From JBAYJM01 sp041665065 (GTDB lineage Bacteria > Patescibacteriota > Patescibacteriia > 2-01-FULL-39-33), in NCBI GenBank assembly GCA_041665065.1, contig JBAYJM010000004.1:1-59301 (forward strand): a stretch of 59,301 bases of DNA, read 5' to 3'. The notes under the pieces are model-generated. The model made no database searches. It was not told where the DNA came from and saw only the letters and a list, made by a program, of their open reading frames with translations. Made by a program: the position numbers and the translations under genes. Shown here piece by piece: positions 9,442 to 15,820 of the stretch (the stretch's first letter is position 1; each line of letters starts with the position of its first letter).

Positions 9442-9714
9442 CTATTTATTAAGCAATTTTGTTACTTTTAAAATTTCTTGCGTCATTTCTTTTTTTCTTT
9501 TTTCGTTGCCTGAGGAAATGGCAGTTTTAAAGCAATTATTTAAGTGGCTTTCCATTAAGAGTTGATGGGCGGATTTCAATATGCCTATGGCGGCAAGATT
9601 TTGTTGCATCACATCAATGCAATATTGGTTGTTTTCCACCATTTGAATGATTCTATTGATGGCTCCTTGAGCTTTTTTAAAATTAATCAGGGCCATTTCT
9701 TTCTGTTTTGTCAT
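9442..9714 (-). CDS. csoR: CsoR-family copper-sensing repressor
   Basis: The 90-residue all-helical protein carries the complete CsoR metal triad with exact spacing: C32, H57 and C61 (C-x24-H-x3-C). The N-terminal helices show the GAxNRIxxMVENNxYC family pattern. Such repressors leave DNA on Cu(I) binding. It heads the operon, and a GC-rich palindrome lies just upstream, so autoregulation is likely. Confidence 0.92.
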   Translation of the reverse strand: MTKQKEMALINFKKAQGAINRIIQMVENNQYCIDVMQQNLAAIGILKSAHQLLMESHLNNCFKTAISSGNEKRKKEMTQEILKVTKLLNK

Positions 9715-9734
9715 ATTGCTTATTTTATTATTAA

Positions 9735-9758
9735 ACCCCCACCTGGGGTATGGGTTAT
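9735..9758 (-). promoter_or_regulatory. Probable CsoR operator
   Basis: ACCCCCACCTGGGGTATGGGT is a G-tract/C-tract pseudo-palindrome of the kind bound by CsoR proteins. It lies between the -10 element and the csoR start, where a bound repressor would block transcription. Confidence 0.7.
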
Positions 9759-9764
9759 CGATAT

Positions 9765-9794
9765 ATTATAATGTGTTTAGGGGTATTTTGTCAA
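9765..9794 (-). promoter_or_regulatory. Copper operon promoter
   Basis: On the minus strand TTGACA (9794-9789), an 18-nt spacer and TATAAT (9770-9765) face csoR. Confidence 0.8.
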
Positions 9795-9828
9795 AATTTT
9801 AATATTGGCTCTGTTGGAGTCAAAAGCA

Positions 9829-9857
9829 TTGCCGAAAACCCATTTTTTTTCTATACT
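9829..9857 (+). promoter_or_regulatory. Promoter of the hydrolase-murF-ddl operon
   Basis: TTGCCG, 17 nt, TATACT, divergent from the copper promoter. Confidence 0.6.
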
Positions 9858-9871
9858 ATATACATCCAAAT

Positions 9872-10642
9872 ATGAGTATGAAAAATATTATTATAAACGA
9901 CCAGCTGATTAACTATTCGACCAATTTTACAGTAAATAGTGGGGTGCCAATAATTTTTTTGCATGGCTGGAGAGTTGATTCTAAAATTTGGCAAGAAATC
10001 ATAGGCTTAATGAGAAATGAAAGCATTGGTAATGATATTTACGCTATTGATTTTCCGGGTTTTGGGGGTTCGCCATCGCCAAAGACAGATTTTAACTTAA
10101 CTGATTACTGCGGCATAGTAGAACAGTTTATGCTTAAACTAGAACTTAAGAAGGCGATTTTAATTGGGCATTCTTTTGGCGGAAGGGTTGCAATTAAGCT
10201 GTCGGCGACTAAGCCGGAACTGGCTGTTCAAGTTATTTTAGTAGATAGTGCCGGTTTAATTATCCATCAGAATAAAAAAAAGGCTTTAAATATAGCCGCA
10301 AAAATAGTTAAGCCGTTTTTTGGAGCCAAGGTTATGCAGCCGCTTAGGAAAGAAATTTATAGAAAAATCGGCGCTGATGATTATTTGGCGACTCCGGAAC
10401 TGCAAAAGACTTATGTAAATATCATAAATGAAGACCTATCAGTATATCTGCCAAAAATGCCGGGCCCGACTTTGATAATTTGGGGTTCGGAAGATAAAGA
10501 TACCCCGCTTGAATATGCCAGAAAAATGTCTCAAGATATCCATAAATCAAAAATGGTTATATTAGATGGCGCCGGCCATTTTTGTTTTCAGGATCAGCCG
10601 GCGGAATTTGTTAAGGCAATAAAGGAATTTATAAATGTTTGA
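9872..10642 (+). CDS. Alpha/beta hydrolase
   Basis: The 256-residue protein has the HGW oxyanion segment (31-33), the nucleophile elbow GHSFGG (S101), an acid in GSEDKDTP (D208 or D210) and the catalytic His in GAGHFCFQ (H236). There is no signal peptide. It overlaps the following murF-like gene by 8 nt, so the two are co-translated. Esterase, lipase or C-C hydrolase activity cannot be told apart from sequence. Linkage to wall-precursor ligases hints at a role near the envelope. Confidence 0.85.
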   Translation: MSMKNIIINDQLINYSTNFTVNSGVPIIFLHGWRVDSKIWQEIIGLMRNESIGNDIYAIDFPGFGGSPSPKTDFNLTDYCGIVEQFMLKLELKKAILIGHSFGGRVAIKLSATKPELAVQVILVDSAGLIIHQNKKKALNIAAKIVKPFFGAKVMQPLRKEIYRKIGADDYLATPELQKTYVNIINEDLSVYLPKMPGPTLIIWGSEDKDTPLEYARKMSQDIHKSKMVILDGAGHFCFQDQPAEFVKAIKEFINV

Positions 10643-12083
10643 TGCAATAAGATATCAGTTATATTTACTACAACTGGAAAGTTATGAGCTTCCCAGGTAT
10701 TTTCGCTTGCTTAGAAAAAAAGGCATTTTTCCTCCGAAGAAATTAAGAGGGAATTTAAAATGGACAGGAAAAGTAAAGCTTCTGTTGATTATTTCGGTTC
10801 TAATTCATCTTTTACTGTCAGTGATTGCCGCTTTAGCTGCCGGCTTTGTTTATTTTGATTTCTGGGTGGGCTTATTCACCTTTTTATTTTTATTGGTGGG
10901 GCTGGGATTTTTTTATTTTATCTTTTTTGCCATCGGTTTGGAGTTGATTTATCCATTGCAGTTGTATTTAAAAAATAAAGTAGTGCATGAAGCAAAAGAA
11001 AGGCTTTCTAAATTAGAGAATCTAAAAATAATCGGCATTGCTGGCAGTTATGGCAAGACAAGTATGAAGGAGGCGCTGAAAGTGGTGTTGTCTGAGAAGT
11101 TCAAGGTAGCTGCGCCGCCGGAGAGTATAAATACGCCCATCGGTATTGCTAAATACATCAACAATGAAGTCGATGAAAAAATCGGAGTATTAATTATTGA
11201 AATGGGCGAGCATTACCAGGGAGATGTGGCTGAATTGTGCGCGATGGTCAGACCCGATATCGGAGTTATCACCGGAATAAACGAAAGCCATCTAGAAAGA
11301 TTAACTGATTTATCAATTACCGTTAAAACGGTTTTTGAAATGGCTGATGGCATCAAGGAAACCGGCCTCCTGATTTTAAACGCGGATAATAATAATGTCG
11401 TTGAGAATTTTAAAAAATATACTAAGGGCAAAAAAATCTCATTCTATTCATCAGGGGACAATTCCATGTCTCAATATCGAGTAAGCGAACTTAGTTTTTC
11501 GGCAGATGATCTAATAAATAAATTCTTGATTAGTGATACCAGTCAAATAGTTGGCAGGTTCCAATCTAAAATCTTGGCAGAATATGTTTCTGGATTGGCG
11601 GTTGCTTGTATTGTTGTCGGAAAACAATTGGAAATGGAAAATGACAAGATTGCTTTTGGTTTTTCAAAAATAAAGCCGGTGCCTCACAGATTAGAGCCGA
11701 TAATTAATCCAAATGGATTGATTGTTATTGATGATAGTTATAATGGCAATCCGGACGGAGTTAGAGAGGCTATTAGGTTACTATCCAAATTCACTGGGCG
11801 CAGGAAGGTTTTTTTAACGCCCGGTTTGGTGGAAATGGGAAAGAGCGCTGAAGCTGTTCATAAAAAAATTGGAAAAGAGTTGTCGGGCGTAGCCGACTTG
11901 GTAATGTTGATAGACAACAGTGTTACGCCTTTTATTGAAAAAGGGCTCAAGGAAAACGGATTTGCTGATGATAAAATTATTTGGTATAGTTCCGCACAGG
12001 AAGCGCATCAGTCATTAGATAAAGTATTAAAGCCCGGAGATGTTATTTTATTTCAAAATGACTGGGGCGATCAATATATATAA
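10635..12083 (+). CDS. MurF-like UDP-MurNAc-tripeptide:D-Ala-D-Ala ligase with N-terminal membrane region
   Basis: The 482-residue protein carries the Mur-ligase ATP loop GSYGKTS (137-143), the ESINTPIG substrate segment, EMG with GEH, GINESHLERL, and the C-terminal HRLEP and DDSYNGNPDG motifs typical of MurF. MurF attaches D-Ala-D-Ala to the peptidoglycan stem peptide. Unlike classic soluble MurF, about 45-50 N-terminal cytosolic residues precede two hydrophobic segments (about 48-70 and 76-103), so the ligase is membrane-tethered. It overlaps the hydrolase upstream and is followed after 4 nt by ddl, which makes its D-Ala-D-Ala substrate. Confidence 0.88.
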   Translation: MFDAIRYQLYLLQLESYELPRYFRLLRKKGIFPPKKLRGNLKWTGKVKLLLIISVLIHLLLSVIAALAAGFVYFDFWVGLFTFLFLLVGLGFFYFIFFAIGLELIYPLQLYLKNKVVHEAKERLSKLENLKIIGIAGSYGKTSMKEALKVVLSEKFKVAAPPESINTPIGIAKYINNEVDEKIGVLIIEMGEHYQGDVAELCAMVRPDIGVITGINESHLERLTDLSITVKTVFEMADGIKETGLLILNADNNNVVENFKKYTKGKKISFYSSGDNSMSQYRVSELSFSADDLINKFLISDTSQIVGRFQSKILAEYVSGLAVACIVVGKQLEMENDKIAFGFSKIKPVPHRLEPIINPNGLIVIDDSYNGNPDGVREAIRLLSKFTGRRKVFLTPGLVEMGKSAEAVHKKIGKELSGVADLVMLIDNSVTPFIEKGLKENGFADDKIIWYSSAQEAHQSLDKVLKPGDVILFQNDWGDQYI

Positions 12084-12087
12084 ATTT

Positions 12088-13272
12088 ATGAAAAATGTAG
12101 GCGTATTTTTTGGCAGTAGCACACCGGAGCATGACGTGTCTATAATCACGGCCTGGCTTATTATTTCTGAATTAAAAAAAATGGATTATAAGGTTACGCC
12201 GGTGTATTTGACTAAAGAAAGAAAATGGTTGATTGGTGATGAATTAGGACAGTTAAAATTTTTTACGGATGGAAAAAATAAGATTAAAGACGAAGAAAAG
12301 AAATTCGAATATTTATTGGATTTAAGCGAGACTAAGGGCAAAATGGTTTTTCAAAAAAAAGGATTATTTAATAAGAGAATAAAAATAGATTTGGCTTTTC
12401 CAGCTTTTCATGGGGCATTTGGTGAAGATGGCACGATGCAGGGTATTTTTGAAATTATTGGGGTGCCCTATGTCGGTTGTGGCGTTGCTTCATCAGCCAT
12501 GACAATGGATAAGGCCATTACCAAAGTCATCTATGAACGGTCGCAAATTAAAACGACAAAATATTTTGATTTTACAAAAGAAGAATGGAATGATCATGGC
12601 CAGGATATAATTAGCCGCGCCAATAAAAATTTAAAATGGCCGGTTTTTGTAAAACCCGTCCATCTTGGATCATCAATCGGCATTGTTAAAGTTAAAGAGC
12701 CGGCAGGCAAAGAACTGGAACTTGCCATTGAATCAGCTTTTTATTACGACGATAAGGTTTTGATTGAAGAGGGCGTGGACAATTTAATGGATCTTACTTG
12801 TTGCGTAATAGGAAATAATGATTTACGCGCTTCAGAGGTTCAGGAGTCGACTTTTGGAAGTGAGCTATTTGATTTCAACGAAAAATATATTATTGACGGA
12901 GGTACTCAACTGGGTAATTCGCAAAGTGGGATGATTATTCCGGCTCGATTAGATGAAAATACGGCCAAAGATATAAAAGAACTATCCAAAAAGATTTATA
13001 AGATTTTTGGTTGCAGTGGAATTGCAAGAATAGATTTCCTTTATAATAAAGAAACAAAAGAAATTTTTGCCAATGAGGTAAATACTTTGCCCGGTATTTT
13101 ATATAGCCACCTTTGGAAGGCATCTGGCTTAGAATTTAGAGAATTGCTGGAAAAATTAATGGCCATGGCGCAGGAGAAATTTGAAGAAAAGAATAAAATA
13201 AATTTTGTATTTGACTCTGAGATTTTAAAACAACTAAATGGCACAAAACTAAGCGGCAAAAAACTGGGTTAA
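12088..13272 (+). CDS. ddl: D-alanine--D-alanine ligase
   Basis: The 394-residue ATP-grasp enzyme joins two D-Ala for peptidoglycan. Visible features are the N-terminal VGVFFGSSTPEHDVS loop, FPAFHGAFGEDGTMQG, the PVFVKPVHLGSSIGI ATP-binding segment, RIDF and the metal-binding EVNTLPG near the C-terminus. The ATG at 12088 gives the family N-terminus; an upstream in-frame start would overlap murF and add an unlikely extension. It is a little longer than most Ddl proteins because of a Lys-rich tail. Confidence 0.92.
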   Translation: MKNVGVFFGSSTPEHDVSIITAWLIISELKKMDYKVTPVYLTKERKWLIGDELGQLKFFTDGKNKIKDEEKKFEYLLDLSETKGKMVFQKKGLFNKRIKIDLAFPAFHGAFGEDGTMQGIFEIIGVPYVGCGVASSAMTMDKAITKVIYERSQIKTTKYFDFTKEEWNDHGQDIISRANKNLKWPVFVKPVHLGSSIGIVKVKEPAGKELELAIESAFYYDDKVLIEEGVDNLMDLTCCVIGNNDLRASEVQESTFGSELFDFNEKYIIDGGTQLGNSQSGMIIPARLDENTAKDIKELSKKIYKIFGCSGIARIDFLYNKETKEIFANEVNTLPGILYSHLWKASGLEFRELLEKLMAMAQEKFEEKNKINFVFDSEILKQLNGTKLSGKKLG

Positions 13273-13277
13273 TAAAC

Positions 13278-13306
13278 TTGACCTGTTTAAGGCCGTGATG
13301 TATAAT
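13278..13306 (+). promoter_or_regulatory. Strong promoter of the 13318 leader RNA
   Basis: TTGACC, exactly 17 nt, TATAAT. Transcription would begin near 13312, only about six bases before the leader-peptide ATG. Confidence 0.85.
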
Positions 13307-13317
13307 ATTTTTACAAT

Positions 13318-13398
13318 ATGTTAAGAACACAATTCAACAACTGGTTTAGCTTTTTCTTTACTGACTTGAGGCCGGTTGAATTTGATTTGCGCGCTTAG
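13318..13398 (+). CDS. Putative leader peptide, 26 codons, Trp/Phe-rich
   Basis: The reading frame encodes MLRTQFNNWFSFFFTDLRPV and six further residues. Five Phe codons and one Trp codon fall within codons 6-14. It has no SD, but the predicted transcript starts almost at the ATG, so leaderless initiation is possible. The frame spans arms 1 and 2 of the attenuator-like structure and stops 16 nt before arm 3. Translation is unproven. Confidence 0.5.
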   Translation: MLRTQFNNWFSFFFTDLRPVEFDLRA

Positions 13399-13439
13399 CA
13401 TAAAGCAAAAATGGAACTGGCCACAAGGCCGGTTTTTTT
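13331..13439 (+). promoter_or_regulatory. Attenuator-like four-arm RNA ending in a terminator
   Basis: Arm 1 (13331-13344, AATTCAACAACTGG) can pair with arm 2 (13370-13382, containing GGCCGGTTGAATT). Arm 2 GGCCGGTT (13370-13377) can instead pair perfectly with arm 3 AACTGGCC (13415-13422). Arm 3 pairs perfectly with arm 4 GGCCGGTT (13427-13434) across an ACAA loop, followed by T-run 13433-13439, which is an intrinsic terminator. The 1:2, 2:3 and 3:4 choices are mutually exclusive in the manner of amino-acid biosynthesis attenuators. The next gene downstream is the GCS2-like ligase. Confidence 0.65.
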
Positions 13440-13475
13440 GTTTTTAACGGAGGAGGCGACAAAGGAGGAATCGCC

Positions 13476-14282
13476 ATGAAGAAGTTCCAGGCACTTTTCA
13501 AGTTTGATCCACGTTTTGCAATGATGGTGGGTGTAGAAAGGGAATGCCATCTAACGGTGGGTGGCACGATAGCTCCCATAGCGCCACAAGTGATCGAGTT
13601 CATCAAACAACGGGCTAACGGCAGAGGGAGTTGCTATGGGAATGAGCTTTCAGCCTGCCAATTTGAAGAGAAATTTGATGAACCATGTGATTTAGGACGA
13701 ATTGAGGCAAAGTTTGCAGAAAACGAAAGGGAAATCCAGGCGGCTGAAAGGGCCTTAGGGTTTGGTCGCGTATTTGTTCCTGCCGCTCCATTGGACATGC
13801 CCCTAAATATCTATCCCGATGAGCGTTATCTTCGCATAACCAGAGATATGCCAATGGAGGTTGTTAGGGCGGCTTGTCGTGTTGCTGGCGTCCATGTTCA
13901 TATCGGCATGCCTGACCATGATTCTGCTTTGAGAGTTTACAACGAGGCGGTGCGTCATTTCGATGAGCTCTGCGAATTGGGCTCAACTGAAGAACGATTA
14001 AGGGAATATCGTCGCGCAGCCAAAGGCATGAGTACTAGGATGGAACTTTTCAGAGACCATCTCATGACTAGTTTCGTCCCGCCGTCTTATCCGGGCTGGG
14101 CAGAGTTTCACGCTAGAGCAGTTAAAGACGGATTTGCTGATGATCCTCGTCGACTGTGGGATTTTATCAGAATTTCAAAGCACGGAACGATCGAATTTCG
14201 CATGTTCGATACGACGCGGGATGTCTCGTTGATTGTATCTTGGGCGAGGTTTGTCCATGAAATTTGTGCGAGAGCGGTTTGA
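13476..14282 (+). CDS. GCS2-family carboxylate-amine ligase (glutamate-cysteine ligase-like)
   Basis: The 268-residue protein shows GVEREC near the N-terminus, GNELSACQFE, the AGVHVHIGMPD metal/substrate segment and HGTIEFRMFDTT, all hallmarks of the GCS2/YbdK ATP-dependent carboxylate-amine ligases. It is shorter than most family members. The true substrate is uncertain; no glutathione synthase is visible nearby. It has a strong SD (AAAGGAGG, 7 nt before ATG), a richer GC content than ddl upstream and its own long terminator. It is one of the isolated, compositionally distinct genes and may be a recent transfer. Confidence 0.8.
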   Translation: MKKFQALFKFDPRFAMMVGVERECHLTVGGTIAPIAPQVIEFIKQRANGRGSCYGNELSACQFEEKFDEPCDLGRIEAKFAENEREIQAAERALGFGRVFVPAAPLDMPLNIYPDERYLRITRDMPMEVVRAACRVAGVHVHIGMPDHDSALRVYNEAVRHFDELCELGSTEERLREYRRAAKGMSTRMELFRDHLMTSFVPPSYPGWAEFHARAVKDGFADDPRRLWDFIRISKHGTIEFRMFDTTRDVSLIVSWARFVHEICARAV

Positions 14283-14288
14283 AAAACC

Positions 14289-14322
14289 GGCGAGGGGAGA
14301 AACGTTTCTCCTCGCCAATTTT
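14289..14322 (+). terminator. Terminator of the GCS2-like gene
   Basis: GGCGAGGGGAGAAA pairs with TTTCTCCTCGCC around a CG turn. The downstream tract is AATTTTA. Confidence 0.8.
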
Positions 14323-14355
14323 ATAAATTAGAAATTTTATATATAATTTAATAAT

Positions 14356-15153
14356 ATGGAATTTAATTTAACAACAATCGGGAATGGCAAGCCTAGAATC
14401 GCAATAGTCGGTTGTGTTCATGGTGATGAAATTATGGGCAAAAGAATTATTAAAGAACTTAAGACCTTGAAAATTAAAAAAGGGTCTTTAACTTTGATTT
14501 TAGCCAATGAGCCAGCCATGAAAAGAAAAAAACGTTGGATAAAGCAAGATTTGAATCGTTCTTTCCCCGGAAAAGAAAATGGAAAATCAGAGGAAAAAAT
14601 AGCATACCATCTAAAAAAGGAGCTTTCTAAATTTGATCTTGTAATTGATTTGCATGCGACAAATTCTAACTTTAGAAGCCTGGCTATTATTACAAAATTT
14701 TCCAATAAGCATAGGCAATTGTTAAAATTAGTACCCATTAAAAGAGTGGCTTTGATAAAGAAAAAGGTATTTGGAGGCAACGAAATGATCAGTCATGTTA
14801 AGTTGGGAATTGCCTTGGAGTATGGTCCTGACAAGACAGGACGAAATTTTAAAACTGGACTAAGAGATGTTAAAAGTATTCTAAAAAATTTAGGAGTCAT
14901 TTCAGGAAAAAAAATCGCTTATAAAAATAAAGATTTATATAGGGTTTTTGGAAGTTATTCTGTGCCAAAAGAATTCAAGCAGTTAAAAAGCCTGGGTGAT
15001 TTTAAAATAATAAAAAAGGGCCAGGTGATTGGACATGAAGGCAAGAAAGAGATTAGGTCGGAGATGGATTTCTACCCCTTGTTTCTCGGCAAGGGAAGAT
15101 ATGCAAAGACATTGGCATTAACTTCGGTCTGGTCTAAACTACTTCTCAATTGA
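14356..15153 (+). CDS. Succinylglutamate desuccinylase/aspartoacylase-like zinc hydrolase
   Basis: The 265-residue protein has the M14-like zinc site VHGDE (H22, E25) with the third ligand in DLVIDLHATNS (H100), plus DLNRSFPGK for substrate carboxylate binding and ALEYG for the catalytic Glu. The family removes N-acyl groups from amino acids. It is cytosolic. No SD is seen and codon use matches the native genes. The substrate cannot be told; N-acetyl- or N-succinyl-amino acids, or a peptide tail, are options. Confidence 0.83.
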   Translation: MEFNLTTIGNGKPRIAIVGCVHGDEIMGKRIIKELKTLKIKKGSLTLILANEPAMKRKKRWIKQDLNRSFPGKENGKSEEKIAYHLKKELSKFDLVIDLHATNSNFRSLAIITKFSNKHRQLLKLVPIKRVALIKKKVFGGNEMISHVKLGIALEYGPDKTGRNFKTGLRDVKSILKNLGVISGKKIAYKNKDLYRVFGSYSVPKEFKQLKSLGDFKIIKKGQVIGHEGKKEIRSEMDFYPLFLGKGRYAKTLALTSVWSKLLLN

Positions 15154-15189
15154 AAGAAGAAATTTTTTGTGATAGCATAATTACGATAA

Positions 15190-15260
15190 CGGGCTGGAGT
15201 ATGTCGGTAGTACGCGCCCATGGGGTGGGTGTAGACGGGGTTCAATTCCCCGCAGCCCGA
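15190..15260 (+). tRNA. tRNA-Pro (GGG)
   Basis: Acceptor CGGGCTG/CAGCCCG, anticodon stem CGCCC/GGGTG with loop ATGGGGT (anticodon GGG) and T-arm CGGGG-TTCAATT-CCCCG. The D-arm is slightly irregular. It is followed by the same TAAGTATAAA flank as tRNA-Pro(TGG), and a weak hairpin with a T-run at 15269-15296 may terminate it. Confidence 0.88.
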
Positions 15261-15318
15261 TAAGTATAAAATCCGTGATGAGCGGGTTTTTGTTTTATTA
15301 GAAATTAAAAAAATGATG

Positions 15319-15347
15319 TTGACTTTATTTATTCTTTATTCTAAAAT
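15319..15347 (+). promoter_or_regulatory. Promoter of the large ncRNA
   Basis: TTGACT, exactly 17 nt, TAAAAT. The predicted start is about 15353. Confidence 0.75.
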
Positions 15348-15350
15348 ATT

Positions 15351-15742
15351 AATGATGAATGATTTCTGAGGAAAGCAATAGCGACTCCTGGATTTTCCGT
15401 GTCATACCTCTGGCTGCGGGTTCCCTGTGAACTGCACCGTAGGTTTAGCGGAAAAGACCCTCAAAAAGTCACCAGGAAGAGCCTAAACTGCACGGATGTT
15501 AAAGCGCGCGCGCGTTGTCCGTTGCGGGGTTATAGGAGTGTTCTTCTTGCTGGGGCGCGAACCTGGCACGAGAGTCACAAAGATTGACTGGTGGAATCGT
15601 TGCCAGCTAATTCTCTCGAGGACATGTTATCCTAAGTAGGGTTGTTGAAAAACAAGACCGAAATCGGGTGGAAACATCCAAGGCTAAGCAGAAATCGTCA
15701 TCACTCTAGCGTATTGCCCCCAGTGGAATACGCTCTTTTTTT
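15351..15742 (+). ncRNA. Large structured non-coding RNA, class not identified (about 390 nt)
   Basis: The segment runs from a promoter to a strong terminator (AGCGTATT 15708-15715 with AATACGCT 15727-15734, then T7). The ends form a long closing stem: 15351-15367 pairs with 15690-15705. Inside it TAGC/GCTA continues the rod, and 15387-15398 (CCTGGATTTTCC) pairs with 15670-15683. Further hairpins include a GAAA tetraloop (TTGTT-GAAA-AACAA near 15643) and CTGGCA/TGCCAG near 15565-15605. GC content is far above the flanks and no convincing protein is encoded. The size suits RNase P RNA or tmRNA, but P4 and the RNase P consensus are not satisfied and there is no tRNA-like end. I leave the class open. 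Confidence 0.75.
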
Positions 15743-15820
15743 GCTCAAAATTTAATCCAATCTGGCGTCTTAAAAACACTAGAAATTTTTTAAAAATAGA
15801 CAGAGTTATTTTTGTCCCGT

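Noticed and set aside
15399..15587. A 62-codon open frame inside the ncRNA island
   Set aside because: Its composition follows the RNA structure, there is no SD, and the product (Arg/Cys-rich, low-complexity charge) looks random. The stem-loop explanation is better.
15351..15742. Firm assignment as RNase P RNA
   Set aside because: GAGGAAAG follows the closing stem, but the following bases cannot form the conserved P4 helix with the 3' region, and no ACAGAA-CCGGCUUA-like segment is present.
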